DNA from: Bacillota bacterium
GTDB lineage: Bacteria > Bacillota > Clostridia > Clostridiales > Clostridiaceae
DNA: 64,000 nucleotides
Direction: 5' to 3'
Assembly: GCA_021781655.1 (NCBI GenBank)
Contig: JAJXWJ010000001.1
Span: 1-64,000 of the forward strand
The notes below the pieces were generated by a model that saw nothing but the letters and a program-made list of their open reading frames with translations, did no database searches and had not been told where the DNA came from. A program made the position numbers and the translations under genes. Positions within the stretch are counted from its first letter, which is position 1. Every line of letters begins with the position of its first letter. Shown here one piece after another: positions 34,548-43,250 of this stretch.

Positions 34548-35151
34548 ATGAAAAAGTTGGGATTAATCGGAGGAATGGGGCCAGAGTCAACAATTACATA
34601 CTATCATGACATTGTGTATGGAGTTCAAAGGAAAGTGGGGAAAAAAATTTTCCCTAATCTGACTATTGAGAGCCAGCGGTGTAGATTTTATAGCTTTATC
34701 GGCAAATACAACACACATCGTTTTTGATGAGCTGCAGAAACGTACACCAATCCAGCTCGTTAGTATTATTGAGGCCACTTGCAAAGAAGCGAAAAGACGT
34801 AATATATATAAAATAGGATTGCTCGGAACAATTTTTACTATGAATGGAGATTTTTTTAAAAAGCCTTTTTTGAAAAATCATATTGAAGTTATAACACCAT
34901 CTGAAGAGGAAAAGAGTTATATCAATGAAAAGATTTCTGAGGAGTTAGAATTTGGTATTGTAAATGAAGAAACTCTATCAGCAGTTTTAAAAATTATACA
35001 GAGAATGAAAGATGAAAATGGAATACAAGCGGTTGCTTTAGCCTGTACTGAATTGCCGTTGTTGTTTAAAGGAGTTAAAATTCCAGTAGATTGTTTAGAT
35101 ACAATGCAGATACATATTGAGACTCTTATTAAAATGATAATAGAGGATTAA
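34548..35151 (+). pseudogene. Aspartate/glutamate racemase with internal deletion
   Basis: Starts MKKLGLIGGMGPESTITYYH, a typical racemase N-terminus, and after 34663 resumes in another frame at ASGVDFIALSANTTH (first catalytic Cys position reads Ala-Asn-Thr-Thr) through ALACTELPLLF with the second catalytic Cys. About 40 residues are lost and the frame is shifted at the joint. The C-terminal 160 codons are open but would lack the nucleotide start. Confidence 0.75.
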
Positions 35152-35248
35152 ATCAAACGTCATCATAAAGTTGACTATAAAAAATATTAATTTGATGAGG
35201 TATATTATTAGTTATTATAAAAAATACCATAAGCGGAGGAAAATAAAC

Positions 35249-35716
35249 ATGGCAATAAGAATAGCAGATATAAATGATTTTGAAGAAGTGTATAAACTAT
35301 TAGAACAAATTTTAAAGTTTCATCTTTATAGAAGACCAGATATATTTAAAGATGGGACAGTAATTACGGAGAAGCAATATATGGAAATGATAGAAAACCC
35401 AAATGAAGCTATATTATTATGGATAGAAGATGATAAAGTGGTTGGATTATGCCATATGATTAAAAAAGAAATTATAGGAATGGCTATTTTAAATGATAGG
35501 GTACAAGCATTTATTGAAGATTTTGTTGTAGATTCTGAGTATAGATTTAAAGGAATTGGAAGAAAGCTTTTTGAAAAAGCTAAGGAGCAAGCTAAAGAGT
35601 GGAAGGTAGCCTCTTTGGAATTGAATGTATGGGAAGTAAATAAAGAAGCCGTATGTTTTTACAACAAAATGGGGTTAAAGGTAAAAAGCAGACGGATGGA
35701 ATGCATAATAGAGTAA
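35249..35716 (+). CDS. GNAT acetyltransferase
   Basis: A 155-residue GNAT: MAIRIADINDFEEVYKLLEQ, EDFVVDSEYRFKGIGRKLFE (acetyl-CoA loop RFKGIG) and VNKEAVCFYNKMGLKVKSRR. This ATG has GCGGAGG seven bases upstream; the frame is open 26 codons further back but without a ribosome site. Substrate unknown. Confidence 0.8.
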   Translation: MAIRIADINDFEEVYKLLEQILKFHLYRRPDIFKDGTVITEKQYMEMIENPNEAILLWIEDDKVVGLCHMIKKEIIGMAILNDRVQAFIEDFVVDSEYRFKGIGRKLFEKAKEQAKEWKVASLELNVWEVNKEAVCFYNKMGLKVKSRRMECIIE

Positions 35717-35751
35717 AACAACAAATTATGATAAGGATGCAATATTGAAAA

Positions 35752-36033
35752 GTGAGGAGAAGAATAGGAATGGGACGATTGATTGGAGATGGCTTATATT
35801 ATACTATCGTTGATATTGTTGTAGCTCCAGAGTTTCAAGGCAAAGGGATTGGGACAAGCATTGTTAATCATATAATGAATTATATAGGTGAAAATATTCC
35901 AAAGGGAGGACGAGTTAGTGTTCAACTTATTTCCGAAAAAGGAAAAGAGCCTTTTTATGAGAAACTAGGATTTGAAACAATTCCTAATGATAATTGCGGT
36001 TCTGGAATGAATAAGATAATAAATAATAACTAG
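35752..36033 (+). pseudogene. GNAT acetyltransferase, N-terminus missing
   Basis: GMGRLIGDGLYYTIVDIVVA and PEFQGKGIGTSIVNHIM are the central strands and acetyl-CoA loop of a GNAT protein, ending PFYEKLGFETIP. About 40 N-terminal residues are missing and the frame starts at a GTG with no spacing for a ribosome site. Confidence 0.6.
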
Positions 36034-36047
36034 AGAGGATGATATTT

Positions 36048-36173
36048 ATGTGTATTATTTGTGATAGAATCTCTATGATAAAAGAAGGTAAAAATAAATA
36101 TTTTGTAAAAGAGTTGGAGACAGGCTATGTAGTTATTGGGGATAATCAGTTTTTTAAAGGTTATTCGTGGTAG
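36048..36173 (+). pseudogene. HIT-family protein, N-terminal fragment
   Basis: MCIICDRISMIKEGKNKYFV and GYVVIGDNQFFKGYSW match the start of clostridial HIT (histidine-triad) proteins, then a stop. The HxHxH active site is absent. AGAGGAT precedes the ATG. Confidence 0.55.
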
Positions 36174-36255
36174 ATTACTTATGAATTTAATAAAAAGTAA
36201 TGAACTAAGATTTTTTATTGATTATTGAGGTTGCAAAACAGGGAGAGTTTGTTAA

Positions 36256-36672
36256 ATGAGTGATTATATATCGATATTTAAAGGTGGAAAAATAAATCAA
36301 GATCAAGAAGAGATGATTAATGGTGTAATGAATTGTATGGATAAATTTGCAATATGTTTTGAAAATGAAGATATAGCTGGTATGGATGAATGTTGTCATT
36401 TTCCCCATTATTTAATTAGCGGAAATGAAGTTATTTGCTGGAGAGAAAAGGGACAAATAACAAAGAAATTTTTTCAAGATTTAAAGAGCCAAGGTTTTGC
36501 TAAAACAATTGTTGATTATAGAGAAGTAATTCTTGTCTGTGAAAATAAGGTTCACTTGAAATACGGTTATTCAAGAGTTGCAATTGATGGAACTATCATG
36601 AGCAGACATAATAATGTGTGGATTTTAACATACTTAGATAAAAAGTGGGGAATACAATTTAGATCATATTAA
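36256..36672 (+). CDS. NTF2-like/SnoaL-type small protein
   Basis: A 138-residue protein: an N-terminal helix (MNCMDKFAICFENEDIAGMD), GNEVICWREKGQITKKFFQD and a C-terminal sheet ending NNVWILTYLDKKWGIQFRS. This fits the cone-shaped NTF2/SnoaL fold, which often binds small hydrophobic ligands. GGGAGAG precedes the ATG. Function unknown. Confidence 0.6.
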   Translation: MSDYISIFKGGKINQDQEEMINGVMNCMDKFAICFENEDIAGMDECCHFPHYLISGNEVICWREKGQITKKFFQDLKSQGFAKTIVDYREVILVCENKVHLKYGYSRVAIDGTIMSRHNNVWILTYLDKKWGIQFRSY

Positions 36673-36802
36673 TGTAGATTGTATGAATCAAATAAAAATT
36701 TGTAGAGATAGTTAACTTGAAAGAAAAGTTAGGTGTGAGAACTAATTTTAGGCATAACAAAAAGACCTTAAAAAGAAGGCAAAAAAAATTAGAAGTATGT
36801 GA

Positions 36803-37993
36803 TTAAGTTGTTATAGGTGATATATCATTATCAATTTTATTTACTTCAAATCCTTGAGATTGGAGAAAAAGAATAATTCTATCTAAATTAGGACTAATGT
36901 GTTTACTAGTGTTTTCTCTTTTTAAATATTCTTCATATATAGAATTATCAAAAGCTTCATTTTTCAAGAGCATATTGTATATACAAGTTAATAGCATTCT
37001 TGCTATTGCAATGATTGCACGCTTATGTTCACGTCTTTTCTTTATAGAATCATAGCGATGCTTAAAGTAAGGGCAAGACTTGTCTTTTATTGCTGCATTT
37101 GCACATTGAACCAGAATAGCCTTGAGATAAACACCAGCAAGACTTATGTGAACATTTTTCTTTTTACCAGCACTTTCATTATTTTGAGGAACAACACCAG
37201 CCCAAGAACAAATATGCTTGGCATCCTTGAAAAAAGACATATTAGTGCCGACTTCAGAGATAATTGTTGTAGCAGATTGAGGTGTTATACCGGGTGCAGA
37301 TGAAACAAGTTTAATTTGTGAAGCAAAATCACTAGAAAGCAATTCTATTGCATTGTCAAGTTGAAATATACACTGATGAATATAAGCATAATGATTTAAG
37401 CAAATAGACATTTTTGATTTCTGCTCTTTGGAAATATTGCCTTGCATTGAGAGTTTGATTTCATCAGCTTTAGATATCATACTCTTGTGTAAAAATTGAG
37501 TGTAATCTATATCTAATTTATCAGGATGCTACATAGCATATTTTATTATAGCTGATGAGGATTTTCCAAAAGTATCTGATACAACACTTGAAATCATTAT
37601 ATTAGAAACTGTAAGAGAATTTTGTAATCTGTTTTTCTCACTTGAACGAATATTAGTAAGCTTAAAGCGATAACGCATGAGGTCTCTAAGTTCTCTGACG
37701 TTTTTAGGTGGAATGAAGCTTCCAGGTACAAGACCATGTTTGTGTAAATCAGCAAGCCATAGAGCATCTCGCTTGTCAGTTTTTTTACCAGGTATGTTTC
37801 TAACATACTTAGGGTTGGCTAAAGTAATGTTGCAAGAATTTTCAAGAACATTGAAAATTAGAATCCAATACTTTCCTGTGCTCTTCATACAAATGTCTTT
37901 ACAGTTTTGATTATTTGTATAAGCAATTGTTGCAACAACAAATTTCTTGTGAATATCGATACCACAGCAAATTTGACAAACAATTTTTAACAA
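36803..37993 (-). pseudogene. IS110-family transposase, degraded
   Basis: N-terminal RuvC-like DEDD domain: CGIDIHKKFVVATI with the first Asp and KKTDKRDALWLADLHKHG with the last two. The second catalytic position reads MKSTGKYW, where ESTG is expected, so the Glu is lost. About 40 residues before it are missing. A TAG follows AIIKYAM, then the C-terminal domain continues in frame (SAPGITPQSATTIISEVG, SWAGVVPQNNES). The whole is dead by several independent changes. TTG start. Confidence 0.8.
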
Positions 37994-38158
37994 ATATATT
38001 ACCTACAAATAAAAAAATATAGTACACATGTGTTGACTGAATACTCATGACCTTAAATGGTCTTTGTTTAAACAAAGATTAACTTACGTGCTCATTAGCA
38101 CAATTATTTGTACTTAAAAAAGTATTCGGCACATGTTAATATGCGGATTAAAATCACA
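37994..38158 (-). ncRNA. Candidate bridge-RNA region of the IS110 element
   Basis: IS110-group elements carry a structured guide (bridge) RNA in the non-coding end before the transposase gene. This 165-base stretch sits there and holds nested inverted repeats: GTGCT/AGCAC, the palindrome TCTTTGTTTAAACAAAGA, GACC/GGTC and an outer AATACT/AGTATT. The placement fits; the loops were not checked against target sequence. Confidence 0.35.
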
Positions 38159-38275
38159 CTTCCTCCGCCGTGCTCTGTAGTACACCTGTATATTAGTCTA
38201 TATTGTTGACAGATTTTTAAATATTAATAACTTTAATATATTTTTGTGCCTAGAGCACAGTGAGAGGAATGAATG
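38159..38275. repeat. Imperfect inverted-repeat element, copy B
   Basis: TTCCTCCGCCGTGCTCTGTAG at the left and GTGCCTAGAGCACAGTGAG (then AGGAATG) at the right are inverted copies with small gaps; the left bases are quoted one short of full length where needed. The ends match copy A at 1-115 but the interior does not. It lies between the IS110 remnant and a nitrilase pseudogene. AT-rich interior, no gene. Confidence 0.4.
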
Positions 38276-38280
38276 TTAAT

Positions 38281-38829
38281 ATGAAAGTTGCAATTTGTCA
38301 AAGTAATATAGTTTGGGAAGACAAGGTTACAAATTATAAAAATGCCAAAAACTTCATTAACGAAGCGGCAGAACAAACTACAGACTCAATATTATTTCCA
38401 TAAATGAGTTTTACAGGTTTTTCTATGAATATAGAAAAAACAAAGGAAACAAATGAAGAAACTATAAACATTATAAAAACATATGCATTAGAGCATAAAA
38501 TCAACATAGGTTTTGGATGGGTTAAAAGTAATGGAAATATGGCAGAAAATCACTATACAATCATAAACTGTGAAGGAGAAATTATATTAGATTATATCAA
38601 AATTCATCCCTTTAGTTATTCAGGTGAAGATATATAGTTTATTCCTGGCAATAAACTAAACTATTGCAGCATAAATGGAATAAAATTAAGTACTTTTATT
38701 TGTTATGATCTTAGATTTCCAGAAATTTTTCAAGTTGCTTCGTATAGAGCCACAATTATCATAGTACCAGTTAAAGCTGATAGAAAAGTTGAGCTGTATA
38801 AAAATTTGCATGATACAAGAAGAAAATAG
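38281..38829 (+). pseudogene. Carbon-nitrogen hydrolase (nitrilase family), two internal stops
   Basis: Starts MKVAICQSNIVWEDKVTNY. The first stop (38401-38403) replaces the catalytic Glu of the LFPEMSFTGF motif. The Lys (YIKIHPF) is kept, then a second stop occurs at 38635-38637, then the Cys motif (STFICYDLRFPE) survives. After VPVKADR the homology ends and the frame closes. Family length is about 260 residues; roughly 180 codons remain. Confidence 0.8.
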
Positions 38830-38847
38830 GTCTGGAAAACACAGACC
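38829..38847. terminator. Short hairpin between convergent pseudogenes
   Basis: GGTCTG and CAGACC pair around a seven-base loop, followed by ATATTCTTT. Confidence 0.4.
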
Positions 38848-38856
38848 ATATTCTTT

Positions 38857-39590
38857 CTATAAATGTTTTATTGCGTCTTCTAAAGTACTAAAATCAAAAA
38901 TTTCATCTACTATTACTTCTAGTTGATCCAAATTTGCTTTGAATATTTTTTTTGTTACTTCTGTTGGTAATACTCCGAAACGTTTTGTTAGTTGTTTTGT
39001 AACTGTTTTTACTAATTCGTCTTTCCTTCCCTTGACTACTCCCTGCACAATGACTTGCACAATGCCTTGTTCAATACCTTGTTCAACGCCTTGTTCTGTA
39101 AACTTTTTATCTAGTTCAAACTTTTTGATTGCATCTAGTAAAAAACTCATATTATCTTCACTAAGTTTTGCCATTCCCATATTCTTTACCTCCTCCATAA
39201 TTTCTTCTAAATTATTATCTGTTAATATATCCATTATAGTTAGATATAGTGACTCTTTTGAATTTTTAAAGTATTCATTTATCCAATTCCGTAATAAATC
39301 TCTATCATCATGTTCCTTTTGTAATAATTTTAAGTATTCAGCATCTGTTTTTTCTAATTCCTTTATTACAATTAATTGAGTAGTAATATCCGTTCCATTT
39401 ATATAATATATTCCTGGATATTTCTTCTCTATCCCTATATTTTTGCTTTTAATATACTTTACTAGTTTCTGCGGAAAATTTGTACTAGTTAATGTTATTG
39501 TAATATCATCAATATCTATACCATTTTCTTTTGAATATAATACTTTATAAAGATAAGCATATATTGGTTTTATGTCATTATTATTATTAT
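38857..39590 (-). pseudogene. Rpn-family nuclease-like protein, N-terminus missing
   Basis: The frame is open from about 39590 without any ATG for 119 codons: KPIYAYLYKVLYSKENGIDI, FPQKLVKYIKSKNIG, then a Gln-Gly repeat (EQGVEQGIEQGIVQ) and a DUF4351-like end (LTKRFGVLPTEVTKKIF). The first ATG (39234) is internal. The catalytic domain is lost. Third Rpn relic in the window. Confidence 0.6.
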
Positions 39591-39680
39591 ATCATTACAA
39601 ATAAATGTTATTCAACTATTGAAACTTATTTTGGTATGTCTTATCATAAAAGTTGTAAAAATCATGCGGATGTTGCATTT

Positions 39681-39742
39681 GTAGTAAGTAAGATGTCCTA
39701 ACAGCATTAATTGCTTACCAAAATGATGATGATGCAAATCAG
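39681..39742 (+). pseudogene. Fragment of a prenyltransferase-repeat gene
   Basis: DVLTALIAYQNDDD matches DVITALTTYQNDDG of the gene at 19307-20215, about 40 bases at high identity with a stop just before. The rest of 39591-39812 holds no gene. Confidence 0.4.
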
Positions 39743-39812
39743 ATTTAATTATAAAAAAACTAAGATATATAAGAGCAATTCAAGACTAAATACTAATTTA
39801 ACGAGGTAAAAA

Positions 39813-40310
39813 ATGATTTATTTAAAGAAAGCAAATTTAGAAGATGCTAAAAAGCAGTATGAATTTTTAAAGGATACACCTGAGGATGAAAATGGGTTTT
39901 TAAACAAATATTACAGTTATTCATATGAAGATTTTGTAGATTTTGCATTGCCAGAAATGATTAAATATTCACAAGGCATAGATTTGCCAAAAGGCTATGT
40001 TCCACAAACATTCTATTTTATGTGGGATGACAATAATATTGTGGGCTTATTTAAGTTGAGGCACATATTAACAGATTCTTTAAGAAATGGTGCAGGACAT
40101 ATTGGTTACGCTATTCATAAAAGTTATCGTGGCAAGGGGTATGCGACAAAGGGATTAGTAATAGAAAAGGCAAAGGAAGTAATAAAAGAAAATGAAATAT
40201 ATTTAAGTGTTCATATAAATAATTATGCATCATTAAAAGTGCAACTGAATAATAGGGCTTATATTCACCATTCTGATGAAAACGAACATTATACAAGAAT
40301 AAAAATATGA
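39813..40310 (+). CDS. GNAT acetyltransferase
   Basis: A 165-residue GNAT: FYFMWDDNNIVGLFKLRHIL, GYAIHKSYRGKGYATKGLVI (acetyl-CoA loop) and ASLKVQLNNRAYIHHSDENE near the end. ACGAGGT precedes the ATG. Intact and alone between remnants. Substrate unknown. Confidence 0.8.
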   Translation: MIYLKKANLEDAKKQYEFLKDTPEDENGFLNKYYSYSYEDFVDFALPEMIKYSQGIDLPKGYVPQTFYFMWDDNNIVGLFKLRHILTDSLRNGAGHIGYAIHKSYRGKGYATKGLVIEKAKEVIKENEIYLSVHINNYASLKVQLNNRAYIHHSDENEHYTRIKI

Positions 40311-40316
40311 TACTAT

Positions 40317-40365
40317 CCTTAAATATAAATAAGTAATTTTGTGAAGAATTCAAGGTTGTATATAC
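40317..40365 (+). pseudogene. Remnant of a second ASCH gene after internal deletion
   Basis: The first part matches the leader of the ASCH gene (33963-33993, AAGTAATTTTGTGAAG) and continues into bases that match the end of that gene (GTGAAGAATTCAAGGTTGTA). The joint lies in a repeat (TTTGTGAAG) present at both places, so a recombination between short repeats removed the gene body. Confidence 0.5.
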
Positions 40366-40371
40366 AAAGCT

Positions 40372-40797
40372 TTGATGAATTATTTATTTAATAAATTAAA
40401 TATAAAAAATAAAATGTTTTGTTGCAGGATTTACGAGTCTGATGACTATGATAATTTTGAAGAAGAAGAACATATGCATTGCTTTTTGCTTTACTATTTA
40501 AATAATAAAGTTTATCATATAGAACATCCTAATATTAAAAAAAAGGGGATATATGAATATGAGTGTGAAAAATCTGCAATACAAGCTATTGTTAAATACT
40601 ACAAAGAACTACGAGATGGAATGGCACCAAAGGGGTCAGGCACCAAGGTGCCTGACCCCTTTAATACTAAAAAAATGAAATTGAGATTGTTATTGAATCA
40701 TTTACTAAGTAATGAGCGGTGTTTTCTTCTATTTTATAATAGATTTTTAATGATTCAACTTCGTTTAATTTATGTTCTTTTGTCCACTCTTCGTTAA
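40372..40797 (+). pseudogene. Transglutaminase-like domain, C-terminal fragment
   Basis: EEEHMHCFLLYYLNNKVYHIE, GIYEYECEKSAIQAIVKYY resemble the end of bacterial transglutaminase-like proteins (the His strand); quoted only in part, the first motif is HMHCFLLYYL. The catalytic Cys region is missing. Beyond codon 85 the frame runs through a GC-rich palindrome into the 3' end of the opposite gene, so the last 55 codons are not native. Confidence 0.45.
40629..40662. repeat. GC-rich perfect palindrome (REP-like)
   Basis: AAAGGGGTCAGGCACC and its exact complement are separated by two bases. The GC content is far above the surroundings. Near-identical GGTGCCTGAC palindromes are scattered in many Firmicutes and tied to single-tyrosine transposases. 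It may also end the opposing transcripts. Confidence 0.65.
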
Positions 40798-41272
40798 ATT
40801 TCTGAATTAGCGTTTGCTCGCTAACTTCTTTGCCAAAGTATTGAATGTATATTGTTTTTTCTATTGGTTTTGCTTTGGGAATTGATTTTTTAACAGAATC
40901 GATTATTTCTTCTGATTTTTTACTTATAGTTTTTTTAGCAGTTGTAGAAACTTCCTTAACCTTTTTCGTAGTTGCTTTAGGAACTGTTGTTGCTACTTCC
41001 TTGATTTCGTTTAAGTTCTTTTCAATATTTTCTTTAGTAATATTTTGAGGAACGGATTCAATTGCTTTAACAGCTTTTGTTTTAACTGCATCAGTAGCTT
41101 TGGCAGCTTTAACTGCTTTAGATGCTACTAATTCTGCAGCTTCTGCAGCTTTACTTATTACAGCCTCAGCCTCTTTTGCAACAGCTTCGATTTTTCCTGA
41201 ATTTATAGAGTTGGTATTAGCTGTCGAAGTTTTAGATTTTGTTGTTGGATTAGTTTTCTTTGTATTCATCAT
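40667..41272 (-). CDS. DUF6465-type protein with Lys/Ala-rich N-terminus
   Basis: A 201-residue protein. Residues 1-125 are low-complexity and Lys/Ala/Thr-rich (KAAEAAELVASKAVKAAKA), like a histone-type tail that could bind DNA or polymers. The last 70 residues (KTIYIQYFGKEVSEQTLIQK, then LNEVESLKIYYKIEENTAHY) match a small clostridial domain of unknown function. GGGGGT precedes the ATG pair. Cytoplasmic by sequence. Confidence 0.75.
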   Translation of the reverse strand: MMNTKKTNPTTKSKTSTANTNSINSGKIEAVAKEAEAVISKAAEAAELVASKAVKAAKATDAVKTKAVKAIESVPQNITKENIEKNLNEIKEVATTVPKATTKKVKEVSTTAKKTISKKSEEIIDSVKKSIPKAKPIEKTIYIQYFGKEVSEQTLIQKFNEEWTKEHKLNEVESLKIYYKIEENTAHYLVNDSITISISFF

Positions 41273-41480
41273 ATACCCCCTAAAAAATAATAAGCATCAA
41301 TTTATTTTATCATTTGTAGAAAATAATGACAATACGCTAAGATATATTGTAAACGGCTACAATTGTTAATTTCTATCTATTGCTAATGTTTATGCCTAAA
41401 TTTTATCATTTTATAACCTTGCTTTAATAATGTTTCAATTATATAATCCATGTATATGATTATAAATTAGGAGAGATTAC

Positions 41481-42191
41481 ATGGAAGAAAGATTACAAAA
41501 ATATATGGCAAGCTGTGGTGTTGCATCAAGAAGAAACTCAGAAAGAATGATAGTAGCTGGAAGAGTAAAAGTTAATGGCGTTACCAAACTAGAGCTTGGT
41601 TTAAAAATAGATCCATCTATTGATATTGTTGAAGTTGATGGTGTTAAAATAAATTTGGAAAAAAGAAAGATTTACATTGTATTAAATAAGCCAGAAGGAT
41701 ATTTATGTACTTTAAAGGATGAGAGAGGAAGAAAGACGGTACTAGACTTAGTTAAAACGGAAGAGAGAATTTTCCCCATTGGAAGATTAGATTATGATAC
41801 CTCTGGATTATTGATTATGACAAATGATGGTGAAATTTATAATAAAGTTATACATCCTAGGGAAAAAATAAATAAAGTCTACGAAGCAGAAATAAGTGGA
41901 AACCCAAACCTTGAAGAAATTAATAAATTTTGTGGTGGAGTAGATATCGGCGGATATATAACAGCACCAGCTAATTTTGAGATAATAGAAAAATATAAAG
42001 AAAATACATTAGTTAAAATAACTATACATGAGGGGAAAAAAAGACAAATACGAAGGATGTGTAAAGAAATAAATCATCCGGTTATAAAATTAAAAAGAAT
42101 TTCTATAGGACAAATATCTCTTAGAAACCTTGAAAAAGGTCATTGGCGTTTCTTAAGTGATGAAGAGCTTGAATATCTAAATACGTTATAA
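41481..42191 (+). CDS. Ribosomal pseudouridine synthase, RsuA/RluB family
   Basis: An S4 RNA-binding domain at residues 1-60 (LQKYMASCGVASRRNSERMI) is followed by the catalytic motif GRLDYDTSGLLIMTNDGE with its Asp and by GKKRQIRRMCKEINHPV. It isomerises a uridine in rRNA, probably 23S as RluB does. The 236-residue length fits. GGAGAG precedes the ATG. Confidence 0.85.
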   Translation: MEERLQKYMASCGVASRRNSERMIVAGRVKVNGVTKLELGLKIDPSIDIVEVDGVKINLEKRKIYIVLNKPEGYLCTLKDERGRKTVLDLVKTEERIFPIGRLDYDTSGLLIMTNDGEIYNKVIHPREKINKVYEAEISGNPNLEEINKFCGGVDIGGYITAPANFEIIEKYKENTLVKITIHEGKKRQIRRMCKEINHPVIKLKRISIGQISLRNLEKGHWRFLSDEELEYLNTL

Positions 42192-42281
42192 AATGAATAT
42201 GTCATTGATTAATAATTCATTTGGTGATAAAATTATTTTTGATATTAATAGCGATTTTAGTTCTGAAAGGACAGGGGTTTC

Positions 42282-43154
42282 ATGAATAGCGATAAAGACG
42301 ATCTTATGGGGTTAATTCAAATTAAATTTAAGGGATTTAGCAAAGGTCAAAAATTGATTGCTGAATATATATTAGAACACTATGATAAAGCGGCATTTAT
42401 GACTGCAGCAAAGCTTGGTTTAAAGGTTGGCGTAAGTGAATCTACGGTAGTTAGATTTGCTAATGAGCTTGGATATATTGGCTATCCTAAGCTTCAAAGA
42501 GCACTTCAAGAGCTTATTAAAAATAAACTTACAACAGTACAAAGATTAGAGCTTTCAAATAATTTTGTATGTGAAGAAAATGCATTAAAGGGAGTATTAA
42601 AATCTGATATTGAAAACATTAGAACTACCCTTGAAAAAATCAGCAACAATACTTTTGATGATGTAGTTAATTCCATATTTGAAGCTAAGAGGATATACAT
42701 AATAGGTCTTAGAAGTTCAACGGCGCTTGCTGAGTTTTTAGGCTTTTATTTAAATTTGATATTAGATAACGTAAATATGGTAGGTTACGGTATAAGTGAT
42801 ATTTTTGAACAAATAATAAACATTTCTGAAGATGATTTATTAATAGGGATTGGTTTCCCAAGGTATGCATCTAGAACAATAGATGCTTTAAGTTATGCTC
42901 AAAAAAAAGGAGCAAAGGTTGTGGCAATAACAGATAGTCAAGCTTCACCACTTGCTGATAAAGCCGATTATGCTTTGGTTGCACAAAGTAATATGGCTTC
43001 TTTTGTTGATTCTTTAGTTGCACCTTTAAGTGTAATAAATGCATTAATTGTAGCAGTTGGTCTAAGGGAAAAAGATAAAATAGCAGCAACCTTTAAAAAT
43101 CTAGAAAATATATGGAAGGATTATCAAGTGTATAATAAGAAAGAAATAAATTAA
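42282..43154 (+). CDS. RpiR/MurR-family regulator
   Basis: N-terminal helix-turn-helix of the RpiR type (KGQKLIAEYILEHYDKAAFM, VSESTVVRFANELGYIGYPK), then a SIS sugar-phosphate-binding domain (IIGLRSSTALAEFLGFYLN; GIGFPRYASRTIDALSYA). The protein has 290 residues. It probably responds to a sugar phosphate, but no sugar gene is adjacent. GGACAGGGG precedes the start. Confidence 0.85.
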   Translation: MNSDKDDLMGLIQIKFKGFSKGQKLIAEYILEHYDKAAFMTAAKLGLKVGVSESTVVRFANELGYIGYPKLQRALQELIKNKLTTVQRLELSNNFVCEENALKGVLKSDIENIRTTLEKISNNTFDDVVNSIFEAKRIYIIGLRSSTALAEFLGFYLNLILDNVNMVGYGISDIFEQIINISEDDLLIGIGFPRYASRTIDALSYAQKKGAKVVAITDSQASPLADKADYALVAQSNMASFVDSLVAPLSVINALIVAVGLREKDKIAATFKNLENIWKDYQVYNKKEIN

Positions 43155-43178
43155 AGTAGGTTATATCCTGCTTTTATT
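43154..43178 (+). terminator. Terminator after the RpiR gene
   Basis: AAGTAGG and CCTGCTT pair with one G-U around TTATAT, followed by TTATTT. Confidence 0.45.
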
Positions 43179-43250
43179 TATATTACTATTGAATAAATAA
43201 TAAATATGTATTAAATTATAAACAATAACAACTACGAAGGAAGTGGTTTT

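Noticed and set aside
37025-37303. Plus-strand 92-codon frame over the IS110 gene
   Set aside because: Shadow of the transposase frame; no ribosome site or sensible protein features.
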